A stretch of 64,000 nucleotides of DNA from contig JAMWCD010000005.1 in NCBI GenBank assembly GCA_023818965.1, positions 62,001 to 126,000 on the forward strand, written 5' to 3'. This DNA comes from Candidatus Omnitrophota bacterium (GTDB lineage Bacteria > Ratteibacteria > UBA8468 > B48-G9 > DTJG01). The notes below the pieces were generated by a model. The model saw only the letters and a list, made by a program, of their open reading frames with translations, was not told the DNA's origin and ran no database searches. Position 1 is the first letter of the stretch; every line of letters starts with the position of its first letter. Positions 9,088-17,843 of the stretch are shown in pieces. A program made the position numbers and the translations under genes.

Positions 9088-10610
9088 AGAAAAATGTTAT
9101 TGGGATTGACCTTGGAACTACAGGAGTCAAGGTAGTAGTTGTCAATGAAGAAGGGCATGTCATTGCTTCGTGTACTGAAGAATATTCCCTTATAACTCCT
9201 AAGCCGGGCTGGGCTCAGCAGGAACCCGAGGATTGGTGGCAGGCAACGATTAAAGCATTAAAGAAACTTGTAAAGGATATCAGTCCTTCTTCTGTATGTG
9301 GCATTGGATTAACAGGGCAGATGCATGGTTCTGTTTTTCTTGATGAAAACAATAGTGTCCTTTATCCTGCCATTTTGTGGTGTGACCAGAGGACAGCAAA
9401 CGAATGTGAACATATTAATGAAATCGTGGGAAAAGAGAAAATTTTTCAAATTACCTGTAACCCTGTTCTTACGGGTTTTCAGGCACCAAAAATTTTGTGG
9501 CTGAAAAACAATTATCCTGAGATTTTCAAAAAGGTGAAAAAGGTTCTTTTACCAAAGGACTATATAAGATTTCGTCTTACCGGTGAGTTTGCGACAGATG
9601 TTTCTGATGCATCAGGGACATCTCTTTTTGATGTAAGAAAAAGAAACTGGTCAGAGGAAATTCTTGATGCATTGCAAATTCCACTGAAGTGGTTGCCTGA
9701 TTGTTTTGAATCATGTGAGCCCGTTGCAAAAACATCAAAAGAATCAGAAAATCTTACAGGTATTCCTTCAGGGACTCCTGTTGTTGCAGGTGCTGGAGAC
9801 CAGGCAGCCGGTGCAATAGGCAACGGTATTACGAAAGAAAAACTTGTCTCAATATCACTTGGAACAAGTGGGGTTGTTTTTGCCTTTTCTGATAGTGTTT
9901 TTGTTGATCCTCATGGCAGACTTCATACATTCTGCCATGCTGTGCCTGGAAAATGGCATCTCATGGGTGTGATGCTTTCTGCAGGTGGCTCCTTCAGATG
10001 GTTCAGGGATAACCTTGGAAAAGAAGAAATTGAAGAAGCAAAAAGACAGAATAAAGACCCATACGAGATTCTTGTTTCTCTTGCAGAAAAATCTCAACCT
10101 GGCTGTGACGGCGTTATATTTTTACCATATCTTGCAGGTGAAAGATGTCCGTATCCTGACCCGAATGCAAAGGGCGTGTTTTTTGGAATTTCACTGAAAA
10201 CAACAAAGGCGGACATGGTGAGGGCTGTTCTTGAAGGAGTGAGTTTTGGTTTGAGGGATAGTGTTGAAATAATGAAACAAATTGGGCTTCCTTTTGGTGG
10301 GCATTGCAGGGTTTCTGGTGGAGGAGGAAGAAGTAAATTCTGGACACAAATGCTTGCTGATATCATTGGAGAAAAAATGGTGCGACTTGTTTCAGAAGAG
10401 GGACCTGCTTACGGAGCAGCACTTCTTGCTGGTTCAGGAGTAAGACTTTTTCCTGACATTGAAAAGACATGTGATATGTTTATTGAAATTAAGGATGAGT
10501 TTACGCCTGATCTGGAAAAGCATAAGTTTTATAATCGTTACTACAGGATTTATCAAAACCTGTACACATCATTGAAGCCATCGTTTGACTTATTGTCAAA
10601 GATGTTTTAG
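9084..10610 (+). CDS. xylB: Xylulokinase (FGGY family)
   Basis: A full-length 508-residue FGGY kinase. The N-terminal ATPase motif is IGIDLGTTGVKVVVVNEEG; the XylB signature GLTGQMHGSVFLD and the WCDQRT segment follow. The second domain has GAGDQAAGAIGNG with the presumed catalytic Asp, SLGTSG, and the C-terminal VSGGGGRSKFWTQMLAD. It phosphorylates D-xylulose to D-xylulose 5-phosphate, feeding the pentose phosphate pathway. The ATGA overlap with the DUF6807 gene shows co-translation. No xylose isomerase is adjacent, so the substrate could be another ketose; xylulokinase is the closest match by motif. Confidence 0.85.
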   Translation: MKKNVIGIDLGTTGVKVVVVNEEGHVIASCTEEYSLITPKPGWAQQEPEDWWQATIKALKKLVKDISPSSVCGIGLTGQMHGSVFLDENNSVLYPAILWCDQRTANECEHINEIVGKEKIFQITCNPVLTGFQAPKILWLKNNYPEIFKKVKKVLLPKDYIRFRLTGEFATDVSDASGTSLFDVRKRNWSEEILDALQIPLKWLPDCFESCEPVAKTSKESENLTGIPSGTPVVAGAGDQAAGAIGNGITKEKLVSISLGTSGVVFAFSDSVFVDPHGRLHTFCHAVPGKWHLMGVMLSAGGSFRWFRDNLGKEEIEEAKRQNKDPYEILVSLAEKSQPGCDGVIFLPYLAGERCPYPDPNAKGVFFGISLKTTKADMVRAVLEGVSFGLRDSVEIMKQIGLPFGGHCRVSGGGGRSKFWTQMLADIIGEKMVRLVSEEGPAYGAALLAGSGVRLFPDIEKTCDMFIEIKDEFTPDLEKHKFYNRYYRIYQNLYTSLKPSFDLLSKMF

Positions 10611-10640
10611 AATAATACTCAAAAATTTTCTGGAGGAAAA

Positions 10641-11033
10641 ATGGAAGGAAATCTGTTAATTGCGGTTGGAAGAAGAAAAACAGCACGTGCGATTGTCAAA
10701 ATGACTGAGGGAGAAGGAAAAATTTTAATTAATGGTAAAAATATTTCAGAATATTTTCCACTGGTAACCCAGCAGGCAGAAGTTCTCAAGCCATTGAAGG
10801 TTGTTGAACTTGATGGAAAATTTAACATTGAAGTAAAAAGCGAGGGCGGCGGGATTTCTGGACAGGTTGATGCAATAAAACTCGGGATTGCGAGAGCACT
10901 GGTAAAATACAATCCTGAACTTATTTCCAGGTTAAGAGAATTTTCCCTTCTGACAAGAGACCCGAGGATGAAAGAAAGAAAAAAATATGGTCAGAAAGGC
11001 GCAAGAAAACGGTTCCAGTGGACGAAACGATAA
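10641..11033 (+). CDS. rpsI: 30S ribosomal protein S9
   Basis: 130 residues, the standard length, starting with a GRRKTARA segment, containing INGKNISEYFP, and ending in the typical basic tail KKYGQKGARKRFQWTKR, which reaches the P-site tRNA in the ribosome. A TGGAGG ribosome site precedes the ATG. Unusually, the gene for L13 (rplM), which nearly always precedes rpsI, is absent; xylB is the upstream neighbour and argC follows after 24 bases. Confidence 0.96.
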   Translation: MEGNLLIAVGRRKTARAIVKMTEGEGKILINGKNISEYFPLVTQQAEVLKPLKVVELDGKFNIEVKSEGGGISGQVDAIKLGIARALVKYNPELISRLREFSLLTRDPRMKERKKYGQKGARKRFQWTKR

Positions 11034-11057
11034 ATTTTTTCTGTAAATTCCTCAATA

Positions 11058-12092
11058 ATGAACAGCAAAAAAAAGATTAATGCAGGTATTTTTGGTATTT
11101 CAGGATATGCAGGAAGAAAACTCCTTGAATTACTGATCCTTCATCCATATGCTGAACCTGTTGCTGGATTTGTTGCACCCAATGAACATGAAATGCCGGT
11201 GCAAAAGATGTATCCCAGGGTTGCAAAAATTCTTGATTTTCACTGCACAAATAAGGTTGACTGGAATGTTGTAGAAAAATGCGACATTATTTTTCTTGCA
11301 CTTCCTCATGTTGTTTCAATGTCATTTGTTCCTAAAATTCTTTCACTCGGGAAAAAGGTTATTGATTTGAGTGCTGATTACAGATTTTCAGATGCTTCCA
11401 TCTATGAGAAGTGGTATCAAAAGCACACGTCTCCAGAATTATTATCTCAGGCGGTTTATGGATTGCCTGAACTTTACAGAAAGCAGATTTCAAAAGGAAC
11501 ACTTATTGCAAATCCTGGCTGTTATCCAACGTCTGCGATACTGGGGCTTTTACCTGTTGCAAAAAGAGGATTGATTAATGGCAGGGTGATTGTGAATTCA
11601 TTAAGTGGATTCACTGGCGCTGGAAGAAATCCTGATGTTAATCTTCTTTTTGCTGAAGGCAATGAAAACACTCGTGCATATAAAATTGCTCAACATCGAC
11701 ATCAACCTGAAATAAAGCATATTCTTGAAAAAGAAAATTGTACAATAGAGGTAATTTTTGTTCCGCATTTAATTCCTGTTAATTGTGGAATTCTAACAAC
11801 AATGTATGTACCAGTATCAGAAGATATTGACCCTGATGAATTGCAAAAGATGTATTGTGATTTCTATTCAAATGAGCCATTTGTCAGAATAATGGAGTAT
11901 GGATGCTCACCTGAAATTAAAAATGTTGCTGGAACAAACTTTTGCGACATCGGAGTTAAAAAAGTTGATGGTTCATTGATTGTGGTTGTTACTGCTATTG
12001 ATAATCTTGTGAAGGGTGCTTCAGGACAGGCAATTCAAAATATGAACATTATGATGGGTTTTGAAGAGACACTTCCATTTTATATAAGATGA
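11058..12092 (+). CDS. argC: N-acetyl-gamma-glutamyl-phosphate reductase
   Basis: 344 residues, the normal length for ArgC. The N-terminus has the NADPH-binding GIFGISGYAGRKLLELL, the middle has the catalytic cysteine motif NPGCYPTSAILGLLP, and further on are SGFTGAGRNP and a His-containing segment (HRHQPEIKHI). It catalyses the third step of arginine synthesis, reducing N-acetylglutamyl phosphate to the semialdehyde. It overlaps the next gene by four bases (ATGA). The other arg genes are not in the window; arginine also feeds the pdaD/speB pair about 2 kb downstream. Confidence 0.95.
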   Translation: MNSKKKINAGIFGISGYAGRKLLELLILHPYAEPVAGFVAPNEHEMPVQKMYPRVAKILDFHCTNKVDWNVVEKCDIIFLALPHVVSMSFVPKILSLGKKVIDLSADYRFSDASIYEKWYQKHTSPELLSQAVYGLPELYRKQISKGTLIANPGCYPTSAILGLLPVAKRGLINGRVIVNSLSGFTGAGRNPDVNLLFAEGNENTRAYKIAQHRHQPEIKHILEKENCTIEVIFVPHLIPVNCGILTTMYVPVSEDIDPDELQKMYCDFYSNEPFVRIMEYGCSPEIKNVAGTNFCDIGVKKVDGSLIVVVTAIDNLVKGASGQAIQNMNIMMGFEETLPFYIR

Positions 12093-12640
12093 AAATTGTT
12101 TTTCTCGACCGCGATGGTGTGATTTCAATATTCACGCCCAATGATTACATAAAAAAATGGGATGAATTTCAATTTCTTCCTGATTCCATTTCCGGGTTAA
12201 AAAAACTTTCAAGAAGCGGTTTCAAAATTGTTATTGTTTCAAATCAGGCAGGTGTCGGTAGAGGAATTTTTTCTGAAGCAGATCTCAAAGATGTAACAGA
12301 CAGAATGCTTGAAGAATTAAAAAAACACGACATCAGTGTATACAGAGTATACTATTGCACACACACCCCTGAAGATAACTGTAATTGCAGAAAACCAAAA
12401 ACAGGAATGATTGAAAAATTCATTTCAGAACATGGTGATTTTGAGAGGGAAAAAACATTTTTTGTTGGAGACAGTGATATAGATATTGAATTGGGATTTC
12501 GTTCAGGAATGAAAACAATCCTTGTTCTTTCCGGAAAAACAAAATCAAAAGAAGAAACTGAGTCCTGGAACATAAAACCTGATTTCGTTGTAGACAATCT
12601 TGACAGGGCTGCAGACATCATTATCAAACAATCAAAATAA
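12089..12640 (+). CDS. gmhB: HAD-family heptose-bisphosphate phosphatase-like protein (GmhB/HisB-N type)
   Basis: 183 residues with HAD motifs I (FLDRDGVI), II (SNQAGVGRG) and the late motif FVGDSDIDIELG. The zinc-binding insert CTHTPEDNCNCRKPKTGM (one His, three Cys) is typical of GmhB and the phosphatase domain of HisB. GmhB removes the C7 phosphate from D-glycero-manno-heptose 1,7-bisphosphate on the way to LPS heptose; HisB-N instead acts on histidinol phosphate. Since the window has lpxI and waaA but no other heptose gene, and hisB (dehydratase only) lies at 26619, a histidinol-phosphatase role remains possible. Confidence 0.75.
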   Translation: MKIVFLDRDGVISIFTPNDYIKKWDEFQFLPDSISGLKKLSRSGFKIVIVSNQAGVGRGIFSEADLKDVTDRMLEELKKHDISVYRVYYCTHTPEDNCNCRKPKTGMIEKFISEHGDFEREKTFFVGDSDIDIELGFRSGMKTILVLSGKTKSKEETESWNIKPDFVVDNLDRAADIIIKQSK

Positions 12641-12661
12641 TTTTAAAAAATGGAGGAGAGA

Positions 12662-13381
12662 ATGGAAGACAAAATAAAGGTTGTTGTGTGGAATGAGTTC
12701 AGGCATGAGAGGCATAATGAAAAAATAAAGAAAATTTATCCTGATGGAATGCATTCAGTTATTGCAAAACATTTGAATTCACAGAAGGATATTGTTGCAA
12801 GTTGTGCAACTCTTGACGAGCCCGAACATGGTCTTACGCAGGATGTTATTGAACAAACCGATGTATTGATCTGGTGGGGACATGGTGCCCATCATGAAGT
12901 TAAGGATGAAATTGTTGCAAGGGTTCATAAAAGGGTGCTTGAAGGTATGGGAATCATTTGTCTTCATTCTGCACACTTTTCAAAAATTTTTAAGGCATTG
13001 ATGGGTACAAGTTGTGTTTTGAATTGGAGGGATGGTGGCAAAGAAAGAATATGGACAATTGAACCATCTCATCCAATAGCACAGGGATTACCACCATATT
13101 TTGAATTACCAGAAACAGAAATGTATGGAGAACGATTTGATATTCCTGCCCCTGAAAAACTGATTTTCATTTCGTGGTATCCTGGTGGAGAAGTTTTCAG
13201 AAGTGGTTGTGTCTGGGAAAGAGGCCATGGAAGAATATTTTATTTCTCTCCTGGTCATGAAACATTTCCGATTTACTATGATGAAAATGTGTTAAGGGTT
13301 ATAACCAATGCTGTAAGATGGTGTGCCCCAAGAATCATCAAGGCACAGGAATGTAAAAACGTACCACCGATTGAGAAATAA
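12662..13381 (+). CDS. ThuA-like domain protein
   Basis: A 239-residue ThuA-like protein with [10 protein letters not shown] at the N-terminus, [26 protein letters not shown] and [11 protein letters not shown]. The fold is that of class I glutamine amidotransferases without the glutaminase triad. ThuA proteins take part in trehalose or other disaccharide keto-sugar metabolism. The ATG at 12662 is chosen because a GGAGGAG site (12652-12658) lies directly before it; the ATG at 12650 overlaps that site and is not preceded by one. It ends 26 bases before the convergent agmatinase gene. Confidence 0.85.
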   Translation: MEDKIKVVVWNEFRHERHNEKIKKIYPDGMHSVIAKHLNSQKDIVASCATLDEPEHGLTQDVIEQTDVLIWWGHGAHHEVKDEIVARVHKRVLEGMGIICLHSAHFSKIFKALMGTSCVLNWRDGGKERIWTIEPSHPIAQGLPPYFELPETEMYGERFDIPAPEKLIFISWYPGGEVFRSGCVWERGHGRIFYFSPGHETFPIYYDENVLRVITNAVRWCAPRIIKAQECKNVPPIEK

Positions 13382-13407
13382 ATTTTTTTCCTGGTAGTCA
13401 AAAGGAC

Positions 13408-14277
13408 TTATTTTTTGCAACAAATATAGGCGATTGTTTTATAAACAAGTTTTGCAGCAAGAAATGATGATGCACAATAATGATGAGACGGAGCAAGTTC
13501 AACAAGGTCTGCTCCAACAATATCATGTGTTTGAATAAATTTTTTCAAAAATCCTGTGACCTCATACCATGTAAGTCCGCCTGGTTCAGGTGTTCCTGTA
13601 TCTGGAACAAATGAAGGGTCAAAACAATCAATGTCAATGCTGATATAATATTTCCCTTCAGGTAATTGTTGAGCGATTGATAAAAGTTGTTGATTCCTAT
13701 ATTGATGTGCAAAATAAATATGAACATTTTTTAAATTTTTCAGATCATCTGCCTCTTCTTTACTGATACTTCTTATGCCAAAACTATAAATATCTATGCC
13801 AAGTTCTGAAATTCTTCTCATCACACTTGCATGACTTGATTTACTTCCTTCATATTCTTTTCGCAAATCCGCATGGGCATCAAAATGAACAAGTTTCAAA
13901 TCAGGATATTTTTTCTGATATTCTTTTACAACAGGAAAACTGATTGAGTGTTCTCCGCCGAGAACAAAGACAAAATGATTATTATTGATAAATTTTGAAA
14001 CATTTTTTTGAATTTTTTTCATCATCTTCTGCGTTGAATCAATATCCTGGACTATTTCAGGGAGTGTCAGTATTCCATTCAACCATGGTTCAGTATTTGT
14101 TTCTTCATCATACAGTTCCATAAATCGAGATGAAAAAATAATTGCTTCTGGTCCAAATCTTGTTCCGGGTTTAAATGAAACAGTCGCTTCATATGGAACA
14201 GGAAGTATTACAAATTTTGCCTTTTTGAGTGGGATTTTTTTTAATCCGCCAAAAGTATAGGGAAGCGATTCAATCAT
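13408..14277 (-). CDS. speB: Agmatinase
   Basis: 289 residues of the ureohydrolase family with all manganese ligands visible: H110 in GGEHS, D133, H135 and D137 in FDAHADLR, and D215 and D217 in SIDIDCFDPSFVPDTGTPEPGG. It hydrolyses agmatine to putrescine and urea. It follows the arginine decarboxylase gene by only five bases, so the two enzymes form a complete arginine-to-putrescine module. Confidence 0.93.
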   Translation of the reverse strand: MIESLPYTFGGLKKIPLKKAKFVILPVPYEATVSFKPGTRFGPEAIIFSSRFMELYDEETNTEPWLNGILTLPEIVQDIDSTQKMMKKIQKNVSKFINNNHFVFVLGGEHSISFPVVKEYQKKYPDLKLVHFDAHADLRKEYEGSKSSHASVMRRISELGIDIYSFGIRSISKEEADDLKNLKNVHIYFAHQYRNQQLLSIAQQLPEGKYYISIDIDCFDPSFVPDTGTPEPGGLTWYEVTGFLKKFIQTHDIVGADLVELAPSHHYCASSFLAAKLVYKTIAYICCKK

Positions 14278-14282
14278 GGTTT

Positions 14283-14831
14283 TTACAGGATGAAAACAGC
14301 AGCAGCAATTACTGTTGTCCAGAGACCGTTTTTATCACCTATTGCTGACTGTGTAATGTTGGTTGTTTTAATAATCTGATTTGACATACGCCAGATTTGT
14401 TTTTTTTCATCATAAGAAGAATTCGGGTCAAACTCAAGTCCAAGGATTGTTGCGAGCATTGTTGCTGCAAGGTCCTCTGCGTAGTCGCCTGCTTTTTCCT
14501 CTGTTTCTCCGAAACTTTCATGTTCAGAAAGATATCCATACTGGTTTGGGTCTTTTGGAATCGCAAGACCAACGGATGCTGTAATTAATCTGTGAGGTTC
14601 GTTTGTTGAGTTTTTGCTCATAACAACAAAAAGAATCTGTCCTGGTTTTAAATAGGATAACCCTTCTGTTTTTGAAATGAGTTTACAATGTGGTGGGAAA
14701 ATGCTTGATATTGAAACAAGATTGAACTGAGCAATACCTGCGTTTCTCAGGGCTCGCTCGAAACTTGTCAGTTTTTCTCTGTCTTTACCAACTCCTTTTG
14801 TCATAAAAACTTTTTTGGGTACAAGATCCAA
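14283..14831 (-). CDS. pdaD: Pyruvoyl-dependent arginine decarboxylase
   Basis: I start this gene at TTG 14831, six bases after a clean GGAG/AAGGAG site (14838-14841), giving [15 protein letters not shown], which matches the family's usual N-terminus; the longer TTG reading from 14891 adds 20 unusual residues. The 182-residue proenzyme contains [10 protein letters not shown], where self-cleavage between S42 and S43 would create the pyruvoyl group, followed by conserved [18 protein letters not shown] and [25 protein letters not shown]. It converts arginine to agmatine, the substrate of the next gene's enzyme. Archaeal and some bacterial lineages (e.g. Chlamydiae) use this form in place of the PLP enzyme. 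Confidence 0.93.
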   Translation of the reverse strand: MDLVPKKVFMTKGVGKDREKLTSFERALRNAGIAQFNLVSISSIFPPHCKLISKTEGLSYLKPGQILFVVMSKNSTNEPHRLITASVGLAIPKDPNQYGYLSEHESFGETEEKAGDYAEDLAATMLATILGLEFDPNSSYDEKKQIWRMSNQIIKTTNITQSAIGDKNGLWTTVIAAAVFIL

Positions 14832-14904
14832 TTTTTTCTCCTTTTTTAAATTTTGTCTTATAATTAAAAACCTTTGTTTTAATTTTGTCAAATTTTGTGT
14901 GTAG

Positions 14905-15165
14905 TTTGAAAGATAAAATGTCGTATTTTACCAGGATAACTCGTCAATAAATTGGTCATTATGCTATATCCTGATTTTTTTCTCAGGATGAATATGATGC
15001 CTTACTTTTCTCCCTGCAAAATTAATGCGATGATTCGGAATATGAATCTTGCCATTATAAGAAAAAGAATTTGTTTTATCTATCACAGCCGAGGAAGTAC
15101 GACATTCTATCTTTCAAATCAAAATCGATATTTTATCTTTTAAATATACGACATTCTATTTTAAA
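14905..15165. repeat. Degenerate ~21-base repeat family, one copy plus three inverted copies
   Basis: The unit is GAAAGATARAATGTCGTA preceded by TTT. Copy P lies on the plus strand at 14905-14925. Copy C (15098-15118) is on the minus strand and matches P at 20 of 21 positions. Copies B (15124-15144; 16 of 21) and A (15147-15165; two bases shorter) follow in the same minus orientation with gaps of 5 and 2 bases. P and C form inverted ends around a 172-base segment that holds a 7-bp hairpin (14968-14974 with 14983-14989). No transposase frame is present. Candidate explanations are a decayed non-autonomous mobile element or a cluster of protein-binding sites. Confidence 0.65.
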
Positions 15166-15434
15166 CAGCATAGATAAAATTGTGATGAGCCTGTCCTCTT
15201 TGTGTGGACAGAAAGTAGTAGTTCTTTATGTAGTAAAAAATTTATTTCATGATTTATATCTTTTAATTTTTTCATTCCTCCCAATTAAGTTTTCTAAATA
15301 TGTGAATTAAAGACAGCCAATTTGGACTGAAAGGATTCATTTGTAGAAATTTATGGATGGCACTTTTTATTGTTTTATGCCAATATTTGTTTCAGCCAGA
15401 GAAAGATAACGGTATGGAGTATCCCATTTTCCTG
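15166..15434. other. Non-coding stretch after the repeats
   Basis: No convincing gene. The only structure seen is a perfect 6-bp hairpin, CTGTCC at 15191-15196 with GGACAG at 15206-15211 (9-base loop). The rest is AT-rich and carries stops in all frames; the short open frames here have no ribosome site and no family resemblance. Confidence 0.5.
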
Positions 15435-17492
15435 TCAGGCAAACCAGATAATTATTCCATGTCTTTCAAGTTCAAATGTATGTGTATCTCCGGTAACCAC
15501 TGATTCACTGCCATCAAGTTTGAAAATCCTGCCATTATCTATCTTTCCCGGGTGTACAAAATAACCTCTATCTATGTGGACTGTAATCTTTCCTGCGCGT
15601 TCAGGTGCGGCAAAAATCATAGCAGGACCTTTTGTGCTTTCATAACTGTACGCAACAATACCACCTTCATTTTGTTCAATCGAAAAACCCTGTAATTCAC
15701 AGAACCTACCATATACAATCCTTTCTGCGCATTTTTTCCTTAAATCCGCCAGTTTCTTTACATACAGGGCGAAGTCAGGCACATCTCCTAAATGTCCGAA
15801 ACCACCTCTGACCATAATCATCAGATGTAATCCAGCTGCAAATGCATGGCTTGCAAGCCCCGGATTGCAATCCACAACACAGTTTATTACAGTGTGGGGG
15901 CATGCATAATGTAACCTTATCGCCGATTCAATATTCCTATCAGACCATGACCAGCACATCCACTGGTCAATTATTTGAGAAGCGAAGACCTCACATTGTT
16001 CTCCCATAATAACTGCATTAGGGTTTTTCTTTTTTATCCTCTGACGGACATCCCGAATTAACTCAAGTAGTTTCGCGTAAGTCATCTCAGGTACACCACC
16101 ACTCTTTATATGACTGTAATCCGGAAAAGCTTCAAAGGGCTGGTCATAAAAGAGTGATGTGTATCCCATTTTCATATATTCATCTATCTTTTTCATCACA
16201 CGTCTGCGGTATCTTTCAGAAAACGGGCTGAAAACCACGCAATACGGACCCATATAATTTGTATAAAAATTCCCGGGAATCAGACTACCTACATAGCATT
16301 CCATTTTTATTGAGCCATCCAGTGCCTTCTGCAATTCATTCTTATATCTTTCAGTTACTCTAAGAGAAAGGTTTAGTAGCCGGAAATTAACCAGGGCACT
16401 CACATCACTCCCTTCTTTTACAGCTTTTTTTATAGATTTACTCAAAACTTTTTTCTCATCGGGAGAATATCCAAGCAAGTCCTCATCTGGAGCAAGGCGA
16501 CAGTATGTTCCTAATGAAAGACGGTCCCATACACATATCTCTTTTACTCCGTATTTCCTTCCTGCATCAGCAATTTCAGGCAATTCTTCATAAGACCTGA
16601 CAGGAGTCCCGTCAAAATAAAAGAAAGATACATGCTGGGAACCTATGGATTCACTGAAATCAGCAGAAAATTTCGCAGGGGTGAGTTTGCCATTTATCCA
16701 TTCCCTGTAGCGATCCGCTGTCCTATGCCAGTCCCCATTATGTACTGAAATCCCTATCTCTGGACTTTCCCATTCATCCCCGGGAGGAACATATGCATAG
16801 AAACCCCAGAGAAAACCAAAGGGCCCTGTAGAATTGTCTTGCTGGCTCTTTATTATTGAGACATAGCAATTCCTTGGTTCCTCCTGGTAATTTATGCATG
16901 AAACCCCACCTTTTTTACTGGAGAAGTCAACCCATGGGACCATGAGAGCATGGGGATATCTGACATTTATTGAATTCTGCGCGGGTGTACCATTACCCCA
17001 GGCAGCGGTCCATATTGGCAGGTCAGAAAGGGCAATCTTATTGGGACCACACATTATCTCTCCTTCGTTTTTCCATCCTCTTATCCATGGAAAACTTACC
17101 CCGACTACTCTTTCTCTCCCATAGTTTGATAGGTGCAACTTCATAACAATCTCATCTTTTCTAGGGCTGGCAAAAATCCTGACCTTAACCTTGATACCTG
17201 CTGGCTTTTTATCTATCTGTAAATTATTATAAACCAACAAAAAACCTTCTTCGCTTTTAGATATATCCGGAGGTGATGATAAAGATGGAGTTATTGCACG
17301 GCTGGACCATTTCAGTGTGGGAACCAATATATGGAAAAGGTCACCTTCCTCCACACCGTCATTGAAATATACATCACCGGACTCTAAATCCATAACTGAA
17401 ACTACAGAACCGTATTGGCCAATTCTGATCGCTGTTCTTCCACTTTTGATTTGCATCTTATCAGAAAATATATCTCTCTTTCTTCCTTCCAT
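15435..17492 (-). CDS. Glycosidase-like protein, probably DUF6259 family
   Basis: A 685-residue protein without signal peptide. The N-terminal third is beta-rich (TAIRIGQYGSVVSVMDLESG, WIRGWKNEG), and the rest looks like a TIM barrel of alpha-galactosidase type: GVKEICVWDRLSLGTY, MGYTSLFYDQPFEAFPDY, NAVIMGEQCEVFASQIIDQW. Acidic residues in FYDQPFE and GEQCE are candidate catalytic positions. Composition differs from its neighbours: three hand-counted lines (16021, 16741, 17041) give 77 G+C of 180 (43%), against about 33% in two lines elsewhere. It stands alone, flanked by non-coding DNA and repeat copies on both sides, which suggests acquisition by transfer. The exact substrate cannot be told from sequence. 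Confidence 0.65.
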   Translation of the reverse strand: MEGRKRDIFSDKMQIKSGRTAIRIGQYGSVVSVMDLESGDVYFNDGVEEGDLFHILVPTLKWSSRAITPSLSSPPDISKSEEGFLLVYNNLQIDKKPAGIKVKVRIFASPRKDEIVMKLHLSNYGRERVVGVSFPWIRGWKNEGEIMCGPNKIALSDLPIWTAAWGNGTPAQNSINVRYPHALMVPWVDFSSKKGGVSCINYQEEPRNCYVSIIKSQQDNSTGPFGFLWGFYAYVPPGDEWESPEIGISVHNGDWHRTADRYREWINGKLTPAKFSADFSESIGSQHVSFFYFDGTPVRSYEELPEIADAGRKYGVKEICVWDRLSLGTYCRLAPDEDLLGYSPDEKKVLSKSIKKAVKEGSDVSALVNFRLLNLSLRVTERYKNELQKALDGSIKMECYVGSLIPGNFYTNYMGPYCVVFSPFSERYRRRVMKKIDEYMKMGYTSLFYDQPFEAFPDYSHIKSGGVPEMTYAKLLELIRDVRQRIKKKNPNAVIMGEQCEVFASQIIDQWMCWSWSDRNIESAIRLHYACPHTVINCVVDCNPGLASHAFAAGLHLMIMVRGGFGHLGDVPDFALYVKKLADLRKKCAERIVYGRFCELQGFSIEQNEGGIVAYSYESTKGPAMIFAAPERAGKITVHIDRGYFVHPGKIDNGRIFKLDGSESVVTGDTHTFELERHGIIIWFA

Positions 17493-17795
17493 TTTCCATC
17501 TTCTCCTTTCTTATTTATAATTTTGCTACAAATTCCTCCAAAAACCAATATCATTTACTCCTTTTCCAAAAATTACGACATAAGAAATCTTTTAAATCTT
17601 CCTCTTTCTACTAATTTTCAATTTTTTGTAATTTTCTCCTTTTCAACTTGCTATATTATACAATCCTCTTATACCACCAGAAATTTGTCAGGAGGTCTTG
17701 CAGTCCCAAAGATAGAATGCTACCATTCCATCGGCGTCTCCTTTTCTAAAAATAATAACCGATGGAGATGAAATTCTATTTTTTAAACAACGACT
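17493..17795. repeat. Non-coding stretch with further degenerate repeat copies
   Basis: No gene is visible. Three partial matches to the repeat of 14905-15165 occur: TACGACAT...ATCTTTTAAA at 17574-17596 (minus orientation, with a short insertion), an exact 12-base core AAAGATAGAATG at 17708-17719 (plus), and ATTCTATTTTTTAAACA at 17773-17789, which resembles the end of copy A. A 7-bp inverted pair CCATCGG/CCGATGG lies around 17728-17765. The same family thus sits on both sides of the gene at 15435-17492. Confidence 0.45.
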
Positions 17796-17824
17796 TTGAC
17801 AGAAAAGTAAAAAGAATGTATCTT
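17796..17824 (+). promoter_or_regulatory. Predicted sigma70-type promoter
   Basis: TTGACA (17796-17801), 17 bases, TATCTT (17819-17824). The start of transcription would fall just before the CAGGAG site and the ATG at 17844. Confidence 0.65.
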
Positions 17825-17843
17825 TTTCAACAGGAGCATAAAA

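Noticed and set aside
14905-15165. A CRISPR array
   Set aside because: Repeats are only about 21 bases, degenerate, mixed in orientation, and the gaps of 2-5 bases are too short to be spacers; no cas gene is near.
14952-15310. Two small open frames on the plus strand
   Set aside because: No ribosome site, no recognisable family, and both run through the repeats.
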